From NCBI GenBank assembly GCA_002397315.1, contig DHAE01000001.1, forward strand, positions 1 through 64,000: a stretch of DNA of 64,000 nt, written 5' to 3'. Shown here piece after piece: positions 25,492 through 33,451 of this stretch. The translations under genes and the position numbers were made by a program. The notes under the pieces are model-generated. The model saw only the letters and a list, made by a program, of their open reading frames with translations. It was not told the DNA's origin and searched no databases. Source of the stretch: Comamonadaceae bacterium UBA4962 (GTDB lineage Bacteria; Pseudomonadota; Gammaproteobacteria; Burkholderiales; Burkholderiaceae_C). Positions within the stretch are counted from its first letter, which is position 1. Each line of letters opens with the position of its first letter.

Positions 25492-26211
25492 ATGAAACTT
25501 ATCGCCCCTCTGGCACTTGCCTGCGCCATCGCATCCGTATCGGGAACGGCTTTTGCCCAGAATACCGTCACACCCGTGCCACAGAACGTGCTGCAGCTGT
25601 CCGCCAGCGGCTCGGTGGACGTGCAGCAGGATCTGCTGGTGCTGACGCTGGCCGCCACGCGCGAAGGGGCCGATGCCGCCACCGTGCAGACGCAACTGCG
25701 CCAGGCGCTCGACGCGGGCCTGGCCGAGGCCAAGAAGGCGGCGCAGCCCGAACAGATGGAAGTGCGCACCGGTCAGTTCGGCCTGTATCCGCGCTACGGC
25801 AAGGACGGCAAGATCACCGCCTGGCAGGGCCGGGCCGAGCTGGTGCTGCAGGGGCGCGATTTCGCACGCATCACCGGCACGGCGGGACGCATCCCCTCCA
25901 TGCCCATCAGCCAGGTGGCGTTCGATCTGTCCAAGGAAGCACGCGCCCGCGTGCAGGGCGAGGCCCAGACGCGCGCCATCGAGGAATTCAAGAACCGCGC
26001 GACCGAGCTGGCCAAGGGCTTCGGCTTCTCGGGCTATTCGCTGCGCGAGGTGTCGGTCAACAGCGACGAGATGTCGCCCATGCCACGCGCGCCCATGATG
26101 GCCATGCAGGCGAAGTCGGCCATGGCGTCGTCCGCCGATGAGTCGGTGCCGGTCGAGGCCGGCAAGGCGAAGGTGGTGGTCAACGTCTCGGGGTCGGTGC
26201 AGCTGCGCTGA
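25492..26211 (+). CDS. SIMPL-domain periplasmic protein
   Basis: A 239-residue secreted protein. The Sec signal peptide is MKLIAPLALACAIASVSGTAFA followed by QN. The mature part NVLQLSASGSVDVQQDLLVLTLAATREGADAATVQTQLRQAL and the tail VVVNVSGSVQLR are typical of the SIMPL/YggE family. Family members form oligomeric channels or stress-related envelope proteins, but the role is not settled. A Met-rich stretch MSPMPRAPMMAMQAKSAMA near residues 200-218 is odd and could bind metal. The ATG at 25492 is the only start preceding a signal sequence. Confidence 0.85.
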   Translation: MKLIAPLALACAIASVSGTAFAQNTVTPVPQNVLQLSASGSVDVQQDLLVLTLAATREGADAATVQTQLRQALDAGLAEAKKAAQPEQMEVRTGQFGLYPRYGKDGKITAWQGRAELVLQGRDFARITGTAGRIPSMPISQVAFDLSKEARARVQGEAQTRAIEEFKNRATELAKGFGFSGYSLREVSVNSDEMSPMPRAPMMAMQAKSAMASSADESVPVEAGKAKVVVNVSGSVQLR

Positions 26212-26228
26212 CGCGCACCGCAGGCGGC

Positions 26229-27014
26229 TTACTGCGCCGCCCAGCCCCCGTCCATGTTCCACGCCACGCCGCGCACGTTGTTGGCGGCCGGCGAGCAGAA
26301 GAACACCGCCAGCCCGCCCAGCTCCTCGGGCGTAGTGAACTGCATCGACGGCTCCTTCTCGCCCAGCAGCAGGCGCGTGGCGTCTTCGTTCGAGAGGCCG
26401 TGTTCGGCCGCCTTGGCGTCCACCTGCTTCTGCACCAGCGGGGTGAGCACCCAGCCCGGGCAGATGGCGTTGCAGGTCACGCCCGTGGCCGCGGTCTCCA
26501 GCGCCGTCACCTTGGTGAAGCCGACGATGCCGTGCTTGGCGGCCACGTAGGCCGATTTCTGCGCCGAACCCACGAGGCCGTGCACCGAGGCCACGTTGAC
26601 GATGCGGCCCCAATTGGCGGCCTTCATCGCCGGCAGCGCGAGCCGCGTGGTGTGGAAGGCGCTGCTCAGGTTGATGGCCAGGATCGCGTCCCACTTCTCC
26701 ACCGGAAAATCCTCCACGTTCGCGACGTGCTGGATGCCCGCGTTGTTCACCAGGATGTCCACGCGGCCGAACTGGGCGGCGGCGTACTTCATCATGTCCT
26801 CGATGTCCGCCACGCGCGACATGTCGGCGCCGTGGTAGGCCACCTGCGCGCCCGCCGCCTGGCCCGCGGCCAGCACCTCCGCCCGGGGGCCGTCCACCTC
26901 ACCGAAGCCGTTGAGGACGACGTTCGCGCCCTCGCGGGCCAGGGCCTTGGCGATGCCCAGCCCGATGCCGCTGGTGGAACCCGTGACGAGTGCAGTCTTG
27001 CCTGTGAGAAGCAT
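26229..27014 (-). CDS. bdhA: 3-Hydroxybutyrate dehydrogenase (SDR family)
   Basis: A 261-residue short-chain dehydrogenase interconverting 3-hydroxybutyrate and acetoacetate with NAD. It shows the cofactor motif ALVTGSTSGIGLGIAKAL, NNAGIQHVANVEDFP, then Ser in NVASVHGLVGS and YVAAK (catalytic Tyr/Lys). NAICPGWVLTPLVQKQV and the C-terminal GVAWNMDGGWAAQ are specific to the D-3-hydroxybutyrate dehydrogenase branch. It fits with the PHA regulator PhaR in this window and with acetoacetate made by HMG-CoA cleavage. Confidence 0.92.
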   Translation of the reverse strand: MLLTGKTALVTGSTSGIGLGIAKALAREGANVVLNGFGEVDGPRAEVLAAGQAAGAQVAYHGADMSRVADIEDMMKYAAAQFGRVDILVNNAGIQHVANVEDFPVEKWDAILAINLSSAFHTTRLALPAMKAANWGRIVNVASVHGLVGSAQKSAYVAAKHGIVGFTKVTALETAATGVTCNAICPGWVLTPLVQKQVDAKAAEHGLSNEDATRLLLGEKEPSMQFTTPEELGGLAVFFCSPAANNVRGVAWNMDGGWAAQ

Positions 27015-27084
27015 GCCGGTCTCTCCGAATGAATTAGGATGAACGAAGGGCCATTATCGAGCGCCCCAGAGACGATTGCCCGCC

Positions 27085-28056
27085 ATGACAGAGCCTACGC
27101 TGAACTACGTACATTGCCCGGGTGCCGCAGCATCCCGCCAAGGCACATCCGGGGAGGGCGAGGGCGGGCACCGCATGGCGTACCGGGAGTGGAACGCCAC
27201 CGGCGACCCGGCCCATCCCCACGTGGTGGTCTGCGTGCACGGCCTGACGCGGCAGGGACGCGACTTCGACGTGCTGGCCCGCCGGCTCGCGCGGCATGCC
27301 CGCGTGGTCTGCCCCGACGTGGCCGGGCGCGGGCACAGCGACTGGCTGGCCGATCCCGCGCACTACCAGATTCCCGTCTACGCGGCCGACATGCTGGCGC
27401 TGCTCGCCCAGGTGCATGCCCGGTCCCCCATCCGCACGCTCGACTGGGTGGGCACCAGCATGGGCGGCCTGATCGGCATGGCGCTGTGCGGCCAGCCGGA
27501 CCTGCCGCTGCCCGCGCCGGTGCGCCGGCTGGTGCTCAACGACGTCGGCCCCACGCTGGAATGGCCGGCGCTGCAGCGCATCGGGCAGTACGTGGGCCGC
27601 ATGGTGGAGTTCCCCAGCGCGGACGCCGCGATCGAGGGGCTGCGCGCCATCTCCACGGGCTTCGGCCCGCACACCGCGGAGGCATGGCGGGCGCTGTCGG
27701 AGCCGCTGCTGCGCCCGCAGCCGGACGGCTCCGTGCGCCTGCACTACGACCCGGCCATCGCCGAGAACTTCCGGCACCTCACGCCCGAATCCGCTCGGGC
27801 CGGCGATGCGCAGCTCTGGCAGCTCTACGACGCGATCCGCGCGCAGACCCTGGTGCTGCGCGGCGCCGAGTCCGACCTGCTGCTGCCTGCCACCGCGCAG
27901 GCCATGGCGCAGCGCGGGCCCCGCGCCCGCGTGGTCGAGTGGCCCGGCGTGGGCCATGCGCCCACCCTGGTGGCTCCGGAGCAGGTCGACGTGGTGGAGC
28001 AATTCCTGTTCGGCAGCGGGCAGGGCGCGGCGCCGGCGCAGGAGGCCCGCCCATGA
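27085..28056 (+). CDS. Alpha/beta hydrolase
   Basis: A 323-residue alpha/beta-hydrolase. HVVVCVHGLTRQGRDFD forms the oxyanion-hole HG segment. The nucleophile elbow is DWVGTSMGGLIGM (GTSMG). An Asp lies in LRGAESDLLLP and the catalytic His in WPGVGHAPTL. Substrate unknown; such proteins may be esterases or haloperoxidase-like hydrolases. The ATG at 27085 is preferred over a TTG at 27076. Its stop overlaps the relA start (ATGA), so it is translationally coupled to relA. Confidence 0.85.
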   Translation: MTEPTLNYVHCPGAAASRQGTSGEGEGGHRMAYREWNATGDPAHPHVVVCVHGLTRQGRDFDVLARRLARHARVVCPDVAGRGHSDWLADPAHYQIPVYAADMLALLAQVHARSPIRTLDWVGTSMGGLIGMALCGQPDLPLPAPVRRLVLNDVGPTLEWPALQRIGQYVGRMVEFPSADAAIEGLRAISTGFGPHTAEAWRALSEPLLRPQPDGSVRLHYDPAIAENFRHLTPESARAGDAQLWQLYDAIRAQTLVLRGAESDLLLPATAQAMAQRGPRARVVEWPGVGHAPTLVAPEQVDVVEQFLFGSGQGAAPAQEARP

Positions 28057-30314
28057 GAAGCGTCGCCGCACCGCAGCATCCGCACACCCTTGCCGGCCAG
28101 GAGGCCGTGCCCCAGCTCATCGCGGCCACCTCGCTCGCGCTGCCCGAGCAGGCCGGTGCCCTGGCGCGCGCCCGCGCGTTCGCCGAGCCGCTGCTCTCCA
28201 CCGAAACCCTGGAGACCGGCGAGAACACCTTCGCCCATGCCGAGGCCGTCGCCGCCATCCTGAAAGCCATCGGCGGCTCGGAAGCGATGCAGGCCGCCAG
28301 CTACCTGGTGCACGCCTGCTCGCACCTGAACAAGCCCGAAGAGGTCATCGCCAAGGCCTTCGGCCAGAACTTCGCCACGCTCGCCGTCGAGACCACCAAG
28401 CTCATGCGCGTGCAGCACCATGCGCGCGAGGCACAGCTCGCCGGCCATGCGGTGGACGACCCGGCCACCCACACCGAGAACGTGCGCAAGATGCTGCTGG
28501 CCTTCTCGCGCGATCTGCGCGTGGTCATGCTGCGCCTGGCATCGCGCCTGCAGACGCTGCGCTTCTATGCGGCCAGCAAGCGGCCCGTCTCGCCCTCGAT
28601 CGCGCGCGAGGCGCTGCAGGTGTTCGCGCCGCTCGCCAACCGCCTCGGCATCTGGCAGATGAAGTGGGAGCTGGAAGACCTGTCCTTCCGCTTCCTGGAG
28701 CCCGACACCTACAAGCAGATCGCCCGCCTGCTCGACGAGAAGCGCGCCGAGCGCGAGGTCTACATGGAGCAGTTGCGCGGCCGGCTCGAATCCGAATTGC
28801 GCGCGCGCAGCATCAGCGCCACCGTGCAGGGCCGGCCCAAGCACATCTACAGCATCGTCAAGAAGATGCGCGGCAAGTCGCTCGATTTCGACCAGGTGTT
28901 CGACATCCGCGCACTGCGCGTGGTCGTGCCGTCGGTGAAGGACTGCTATGCCGCGCTGTCGTGGGTGCATTCGCACTTCAAGCCGATCGACGCGGAGTTC
29001 GACGACTACATCGCCAAACCCAAACCCAACGGTTACCAGTCGCTGCACACCGTGGTGCGCGACGAGGCCGGCAAGGCGATCGAGATCCAGATCCGCACGC
29101 AGGCCATGCACGACCATGCCGAGCACGGCGTGGCGGCGCACTGGGCCTACAAGGAGGCGGGCGCCAAGGGTTATGCCGGCGTGTCCGCCAGCAGCGAGTA
29201 CGACGCCAAGATCGCCGTGCTGCGGCAACTGCTCGCGTGGGAGCGCGACATGTCCGGCGCGGTGCAGCACCGTGGCCTGTTCGAGGACCGCATCTACGTG
29301 CTGACGCCGAACGCCGAGGTGGTGGAACTGCCCCAGGGCGCCACGCCGGTGGATTTCGCCTACGCGGTGCACACCAGCGTGGGACACCGCTGCCGCGGCG
29401 CGCGCGTGGACGGCGCGATGGTCACGCTCAACACGCCGCTGCAGAACGGCCAGACGGTGGAGATCACCACCGTGAAGGAAGGCCGGCCCTCGCGCGACTG
29501 GCTCAACGCCGATCTCGGCTACCTCACCAGCCACCGCGCCCGCGCCAAGGTGCGCGCCTGGTTCAACGCCCAGGCCACGCACGAGACCATCGCGCGCGGC
29601 CGCGAAGCCGTCGAAAAGCTCCTGCAGCGCGAGGGCAAGACCGCCATCCGGCTCGAAGACCTCGCCGTGCAGCTCGGCTTCAAGACGGCCGACGCGCTCT
29701 TCGAGGTGGTGGGCAAGGACGAATTCTCCCTGCGCACCATCGAAACCCTGCTGCGCCCGCCGGAACCCGTGCTGCAGCCCGACGACTACCTGCTGCTCAA
29801 GAAGTCGCGCACGCAGGAGAACGCGCCCAAGGGCGGCGTGCTGGTGGTCGGCATCGACTCCCTCATGACGCAGCTGGCCAAGTGCTGCCGGCCCGCGCCG
29901 CCCGACCCGATCCGCGGCTTCGTCACGCGCGGCAAAGGCGTGAGCGTGCACCGCGCCGACTGCAGCAATTTCCGCGAAATGGCGGCCCGCAGCGCCGAGC
30001 GCGTGATCGAAGTGGAGTGGGGCAGCGGCGGCAGTGGCGCCAGCGGGAACGCGCAGGGTGGCGGGAACGGCAACACGGGCGCGCTCTACCCCGTGGACGT
30101 GGCCGTGGAAGCCGCCGACCGCCAGGGCCTGCTGCGCGACATCTCGGAAGTGTTCGCGCGCGAGAAGACCAATGTGATCGGCGTGCAGACCCAGTCGGTG
30201 AAGGGCACCGCCTGGATGACCTTCACCGTGGAGGTCGCGGACTCGGGACGGCTGAACAAGGTGCTGTCGATCGTCGCCTCGGTGCCGGGGGTGCGGTCGG
30301 CGCGGCGGCGGTGA
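28053..30314 (+). CDS. relA: GTP pyrophosphokinase RelA, (p)ppGpp synthetase
   Basis: A 753-residue ribosome-associated stringent-response synthetase. The N-terminal HD hydrolase domain is degenerate: SYLVHACSHLNKPEE stands where SpoT has its HD motif, so hydrolysis is unlikely. The synthetase has GRPKHIYSIVKKM (259-271) and EFDDYIAKPKPNGYQSLHTV with EFDD at 315-318, the acidic signature of monofunctional RelA. TGS (YVLTPNAEVVELPQGATPVDFAYAVHT), a zinc-finger-like segment (LAKCCRPAPPDPIRGFVTRG) and ACT (VEAADRQGLLRDISEVFA) follow. The start at 28053 overlaps the hydrolase stop. Confidence 0.96.
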   Translation: MRSVAAPQHPHTLAGQEAVPQLIAATSLALPEQAGALARARAFAEPLLSTETLETGENTFAHAEAVAAILKAIGGSEAMQAASYLVHACSHLNKPEEVIAKAFGQNFATLAVETTKLMRVQHHAREAQLAGHAVDDPATHTENVRKMLLAFSRDLRVVMLRLASRLQTLRFYAASKRPVSPSIAREALQVFAPLANRLGIWQMKWELEDLSFRFLEPDTYKQIARLLDEKRAEREVYMEQLRGRLESELRARSISATVQGRPKHIYSIVKKMRGKSLDFDQVFDIRALRVVVPSVKDCYAALSWVHSHFKPIDAEFDDYIAKPKPNGYQSLHTVVRDEAGKAIEIQIRTQAMHDHAEHGVAAHWAYKEAGAKGYAGVSASSEYDAKIAVLRQLLAWERDMSGAVQHRGLFEDRIYVLTPNAEVVELPQGATPVDFAYAVHTSVGHRCRGARVDGAMVTLNTPLQNGQTVEITTVKEGRPSRDWLNADLGYLTSHRARAKVRAWFNAQATHETIARGREAVEKLLQREGKTAIRLEDLAVQLGFKTADALFEVVGKDEFSLRTIETLLRPPEPVLQPDDYLLLKKSRTQENAPKGGVLVVGIDSLMTQLAKCCRPAPPDPIRGFVTRGKGVSVHRADCSNFREMAARSAERVIEVEWGSGGSGASGNAQGGGNGNTGALYPVDVAVEAADRQGLLRDISEVFAREKTNVIGVQTQSVKGTAWMTFTVEVADSGRLNKVLSIVASVPGVRSARRR

Positions 30315-30398
30315 TGGGGCGGGGAAGCGGCCGGAGGGGCGGGAGGTGACCTGCAGCGGTGCGGATTTCGCGACTTTGTCCGACGGCCGTTTTTTTGC

Positions 30399-30407
30399 TG
30401 CTATACT
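30399..30407 (+). promoter_or_regulatory. Extended -10 promoter element of tRNA-Val
   Basis: TGC plus TATACT (30402-30407) is an extended -10 about 20 bases before the tRNA. TTGTCC at 30376-30381 is a poorly spaced -35. The C/G-rich discriminator after it fits a stringently controlled stable-RNA promoter downstream of relA. Confidence 0.6.
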
Positions 30408-30427
30408 CTCGCTTCTCGAATACACGC

Positions 30428-30504
30428 AGGCGCGTAGCTCAGCTGGTTAGAGCACCACCTTGACATGGTGGGGGTCGTTGGTTCGAGTCCAATCGCGCCT
30501 ACCA
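30428..30504 (+). tRNA. tRNA-Val (GAC anticodon)
   Basis: A complete 77-base cloverleaf with encoded CCA. The acceptor AGGCGCG pairs with CGCGCCT, followed by ACCA. D arm GCTCAGCTGGTTAGAGC, anticodon stem ACCACC/GGTGG with loop TTGACAT (anticodon GAC, reading GTC and GTT valine codons), and T arm GTTGGTTCGAGTCCAAT are all intact. A terminator follows at 30583. Downstream DNA is lower in GC, so the 3' end may have served as an integration site. Confidence 0.97.
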
Positions 30505-30582
30505 ACTTTTCCTCTGAAGTGGACCAGACTTCAGGCAAGCAGGGAAAAGATGGAAAAATCCAGGACTTCCTGGTGAAAGCAA

Positions 30583-30606
30583 AGCCACCTCTTCAGGTGG
30601 CTTTTT
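30583..30606 (+). terminator. Rho-independent terminator after tRNA-Val
   Basis: AGCCACCT (30583-30590) pairs with AGGTGGCT (30595-30602) around CTTC, and is followed by Ts to 30606. It lies about 80 bases past the tRNA. Confidence 0.85.
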
Positions 30607-30823
30607 CATTTCCGCCACCATTCGCTCCAGCTTCGCCTTATCGTGGGCGCCGTTCACTTCGAGTGGACATGAGGGCGACATTCGGCGATCCAACGCGTTT
30701 GAAGAGGCCGGAAAGAATCGCGGCAGCTCGACAGGCAGAGATGCAAAAAGCCCGCACTTGGCGGGCTGCCCAGCAAGTTAGTGCTGGCACCGGCCTAAGC
30801 CGGGCAGGCGGGACTCTTAGCTC
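30607..30823. other. Non-coding stretch at the start of the low-GC patch
   Basis: No convincing gene. A short minus-strand frame containing HDKAKLERMVAEM (about 30610-30660) has coding-like composition and could be the remnant of an integrated element, but it runs through the terminator hairpin. A minus-strand terminator lies at 30745-30767. Confidence 0.4.
30745..30767 (-). terminator. Rho-independent terminator for the small gene at 30824
   Basis: AGCCCGC and GCGGGCT (30749-30755 and 30761-30767) pair around a five-base loop. On the minus strand five Ts follow (30745-30749). It is placed 57 bases beyond the stop of the 40-residue gene. Confidence 0.75.
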
Positions 30824-30946
30824 TTAAAACAAGCTCATTTGTCCAGGGTACGAGCGGCAGTGCTCACGCACATGCTCGAAGCGGCCAAGCCGACGGCGAA
30901 CGTATGCGCAAACATGAACTGCCTTGGGGTACGCGCAGCTTTTCAT
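30824..30946 (-). CDS. Small hypothetical basic protein (40 residues)
   Basis: A short gene starting MKSCAYPKAVHVCAY and ending RSYPGQMSLF. GGGAG stands seven bases before the ATG, and a good terminator follows the stop. The arginine-rich middle (VRRRLGRFEHVREHCR) and the C-terminal PGQMSLF look like small proteins I have seen in phage and genomic-island settings. An in-frame GTG at 31054 would give 76 residues. Function unknown; a nucleic-acid-binding role is only a guess from charge. Confidence 0.5.
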   Translation of the reverse strand: MKSCAYPKAVHVCAYVRRRLGRFEHVREHCRSYPGQMSLF

Positions 30947-31039
30947 CGCTGAACTCCCAGAAGGACGCGAGGTCTTTCTTGCCAGCACCGTTACCCAGTG
31001 AGTAAACTGTTCATTCCTGCATAGGAATGGGCGCCTGAC

Positions 31040-31203
31040 GGTCGGTAAGACCACGATGACGTTCCATCACAGCAACGCGTCAACGTTGCTGGTTGCTTTC
31101 AACCGTCAGTTGACGGTGTCGTTAGCAGAGACTGGCCCTGAATTGGGCTTGTGAGATCCCTGCAGCGTTTTCCGCCAAGAAACCGCGCTGCAGGGGTCTT
31201 TCT
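31040..31203 (+). ncRNA. Candidate structured RNA (four consecutive hairpins)
   Basis: Four hairpins follow each other on the plus strand. GGTC/GACC lies at 31040-31052. A two-part stem has outer CGTCAAC/GTTGACG (31078-31084 with 31109-31115) and inner GGTTG/CAACC (31091-31095 with 31100-31104). GCCC/GGGC lies at 31135-31148. A 10-bp stem CCCTGCAGCG/CGCTGCAGGG (31158-31167 with 31186-31195) is followed by a T/C-rich stretch like a weak terminator. No reading frame explains it. It belongs to no RNA family I recognise, and chance folding is possible. Confidence 0.3.
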
Positions 31204-31250
31204 CTATATGTTTGTCTTATCAATAGCAGTCGTATGTGCAATAGCTGCAG

Positions 31251-32093
31251 CTACAGGGTGTTTGTCTGATCCTTGTCTTTACTCACGCTTGGTCCACGGG
31301 AAAACTTCCAGGCGCGATTGACATACGTTTTGAGAAATGCGCTGACCATCGCCCAATCGTCTTCGTCCATGTTTTCTGGCAGCATGACAACGGCGTCCTG
31401 CTTATCTGGTATTGGAATCGCGAAACGCTTCGTACCTATTGCGGGTTGATCTAGAGGTGCGCCTTCGCTGGATGTTGGCGTCGGCGATGCTGGCTCAGCA
31501 GGCTGGTTGTCTGTAGACCGACTAGCCCTAGTCACTGTGTTCCCGTCGATGGTGATCAATCCTGCAGACTCTAAGTACTCGAGCAGCAGCTGCAACTGAG
31601 GCTTGTAATCGGGAGTCGCTTTGCATTCCTCAGCTAGGAAAGAAAGCGCTTCATTTAGTGTAGCTGACTTCAACGAGAGGCGAGCGAGCAGCGGTTTGCC
31701 AAACCAGCTATTCATCAGCAACGGGGCTAACTTCGACATGGGGCGCTCTCCGCCCCATTCGGCAGCTTGGTCGTAAGCAAATACCGCATCTGCAGGCCTT
31801 TGCTTAATTCCTTCGCGAACTACAAGGCCAACCTCATTCCAGAAGGGATTGCAGACAGAAATGGAGGATGGGCTGATGTTAGCGAAACGAGCGACATCAG
31901 CATTCGAAACCGCACCCCTGTTCTGGTCTTCGCTGGCTTTTGCATAGGCACGAAGGATGCTGAACTGCGTGTCTTTTCCCACCCTGTCGGTTGGAAGGTT
32001 TTTTGTTGGCTTCGCTTTGCCAGGTTTCGGGTCGGACGCGCCTGTGGTAGCCGGTTCCCCCTCGGCCTGCACTTCGCTTTCGCTCTCACTCAT
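31251..32093 (-). CDS. Hypothetical protein with winged-helix-like segments
   Basis: A 280-residue protein I do not recognise. An acidic, Ser/Glu-rich N-terminus (about 40 residues, with a Lys/Pro-rich end) leads to a helical domain. GAVSNADVARFANISPSSIS (near 60-80) and then WNEVGLVVREG look like helix-turn-helix plus wing. A second similar unit is LQLLLEYLESAGLITIDGNTV (near 170-190). A low-complexity linker rich in Thr/Pro/Ser precedes a C-terminal module (FAIPIPDKQDAVVMLPENMDEDDWAMVSAFL). Codon use is visibly less GC-biased than the neighbours, consistent with transfer. No partner gene is adjacent. Confidence 0.75.
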   Translation of the reverse strand: MSESESEVQAEGEPATTGASDPKPGKAKPTKNLPTDRVGKDTQFSILRAYAKASEDQNRGAVSNADVARFANISPSSISVCNPFWNEVGLVVREGIKQRPADAVFAYDQAAEWGGERPMSKLAPLLMNSWFGKPLLARLSLKSATLNEALSFLAEECKATPDYKPQLQLLLEYLESAGLITIDGNTVTRASRSTDNQPAEPASPTPTSSEGAPLDQPAIGTKRFAIPIPDKQDAVVMLPENMDEDDWAMVSAFLKTYVNRAWKFSRGPSVSKDKDQTNTL

Positions 32094-32837
32094 ATCCAGG
32101 CTCCATTGTTGCTCGGGGCTGAGTGTAGAGCGATCTCGCCCACTTCGGCAAGGTAGTCTACGCGTATAGATGGATTGATAAGCGCTAGCTTCTATAAGTC
32201 ATTGATTTTAAAGGGAAAATTTATCTAAATCTACCCATGTATACGCATTTGCAATAGAAACCATTTCAGTATTATGGTTTTATCTATGGAGGTCTGGTAG
32301 CTTTTCCATTGAGAAGTTTGCTGAGCTGCTCGTAGGGCTAAGTGACCAGCTGGTTGGGGTTGACAACGTTTCAGTCCAACTCGCCGGGCCTGCGGTGGGA
32401 TGCATAGCGGTGCTGGTCCTGTTGGCGATGCAGTCAAATTCTTGCGGTGCCCAGGAATGTGCATGCGTGTGCACTATGTTTGGGTCTCTATGAGTAGACG
32501 CTAAGGCCGCCGCTGCTGCGTAGTGCAAAGTGGCCGCCTCTACTCGTTCCAGCTGGTCTGGATAGCATCCTCCTCGGAAGCGCTGCTGGCGTTCTGGCAA
32601 GTCCGAGCCAAGCCTAATAACCATCATCAGGATGAAGCCGAGCAACAGGCACTCCCATGATCCATGTTCACCAACTGCAGCGCTTTTGCGGCTCGAAAGT
32701 GTTGTTTGTGTGCCCACCCTGAACGGGTGCGCTCCAGTGCGGGCATGCTGCCGCCTTATCGCTAATCTCTTTGCCGCATCAGGCGCAAGCAAATTGGGAT
32801 GCCCGAGCGCCTGCCTCGATGTGAGAGGAAACACAAC
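32094..32837. other. Gene-poor low-GC stretch with an inverted repeat and a decayed frame
   Basis: No intact gene seen in about 740 bases. GCGTATAGATGG (32162-32173) and CCATGTATACGC (32235-32246) form a 12-bp inverted repeat with one mismatch around A/T-rich DNA. On the plus strand a frame without a start codon (about 32205-32493) reads through SIEKFAELLVGLSDQLVGVD and a hydrophobic stretch GCIAVLVLLAM before stopping. It looks like an eroded membrane-protein gene. The rest shows nothing. Confidence 0.45.
32162..32246. repeat. Imperfect inverted repeat, 12 bp arms
   Basis: Arms GCGTATAGATGG and CCATGTATACGC flank 61 bases that are strongly A/T-rich (including ATTGATTTTAAAGGG). It lies upstream of the unrecognised gene at 31251-32093. 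It could be an operator pair, the ends of a miniature element or an integration scar. Confidence 0.5.
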
Positions 32838-33122
32838 ATGAAGAAATCCCTGATCCTGGTCGCGGCGTTGTCGCTGTGCTCCTTCGCCATCGCCAAGGGC
32901 GGTCGAGGCTATGGCGGTGGCGGCCACTCCGGAAGCCATTACGGTTCCAGTTCCAGCAGCAGCCACGGTTCCAGCCACTCGGTGAGCGGCTACACCCGCA
33001 AGGACGGGACCTACGTGGCACCGAGCCATGCCACCAATCCCAACGGAACCCGTCTGGACAACTGGAGCACGAAGGGCAACGTGAATCCGCATACCGGCAA
33101 GGAAGGCACGAAAGAGCCATGA
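32838..33122 (+). CDS. Small secreted Gly/Ser-rich protein
   Basis: A 94-residue exported protein. The Sec signal is MKKSLILVAALSLCSFAIA. A Gly/His/Ser low-complexity segment follows, and then the ordered tail YTRKDGTYVAPSHATNPNGT with NWSTKGNVNPHTGKEGT. This tail is common in betaproteobacterial periplasmic proteins of unknown function. The ATG at 32838 has AGAGGA about 9-14 bases upstream. Its stop overlaps the next gene (ATGA), so the two are coupled. Confidence 0.85.
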   Translation: MKKSLILVAALSLCSFAIAKGGRGYGGGGHSGSHYGSSSSSSHGSSHSVSGYTRKDGTYVAPSHATNPNGTRLDNWSTKGNVNPHTGKEGTKEP

Positions 33123-33358
33123 AGCGCCGTCTGTTGGGTTCTGCATTGATGGCCGCGCTCCTGGGGCCGGTGGCGGGTGAGGCGGCTGCGCGAGGCCGGC
33201 GAGGCGGTGATGGTTCGTCGCGTGGCGGTGGATATGGCCGCAGCCGCGCTTCGTTCACGGGCGGTGGAGGCGGCGGAGGATACCGCGGCGGTTGCGGCTC
33301 GCGCGGCGGCCCGGGCTACCGCAAGGCCGATGGCAAATGCGCCAGCCACCAGGATTGA
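33119..33358 (+). CDS. Small secreted Gly/Arg-rich protein
   Basis: A 79-residue protein with signal-like MKRRLLGSALMAALLGPVAGEAAA. A Gly/Arg/Ser-rich segment (GRRGGDGSSRGGGYGRSR) is followed by the Cys-containing end GCGSRGGPGYRKADGKCASH. It starts inside the stop of the preceding secreted protein and is followed by a terminator, so both form a two-gene unit. Function unknown; the composition suggests an envelope or surface role. Confidence 0.75.
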   Translation: MKRRLLGSALMAALLGPVAGEAAARGRRGGDGSSRGGGYGRSRASFTGGGGGGGYRGGCGSRGGPGYRKADGKCASHQD

Positions 33359-33385
33359 CGTCCCCGCCTGTCTTGCCAAAAACGA

Positions 33386-33408
33386 AAGCCCTCGCAAGAG
33401 GGCCTTTT
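33386..33408 (+). terminator. Rho-independent terminator after the secreted-protein pair
   Basis: GCCCTC (33388-33393) and GAGGGC (33398-33403) pair around GCAA and are followed by four Ts. The complementary strand also has T-rich sequence, so it may work both ways, also ending the osmC transcript. Confidence 0.75.
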
Positions 33409-33451
33409 CGATGGGGGCAAGCCCGTCGTCGGGCCGCTGACGACGGGCTCC

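Noticed and set aside
27039..28052. In-frame upstream extension of relA
   Set aside because: It overlaps the alpha/beta-hydrolase gene entirely and lacks RelA similarity. The ATG at 28053 begins the family.
32280..33146. A 288-codon minus-strand frame across the secreted-protein gene
   Set aside because: It lies antisense to the clear signal-peptide gene at 32838 and shows no family features.
30505..33400. Search for a second copy of the tRNA-Val 3' end as an attachment site
   Set aside because: No repeat of the TTCGAGTCC...GCGCCTACCA end was found by eye, so no att site is annotated.
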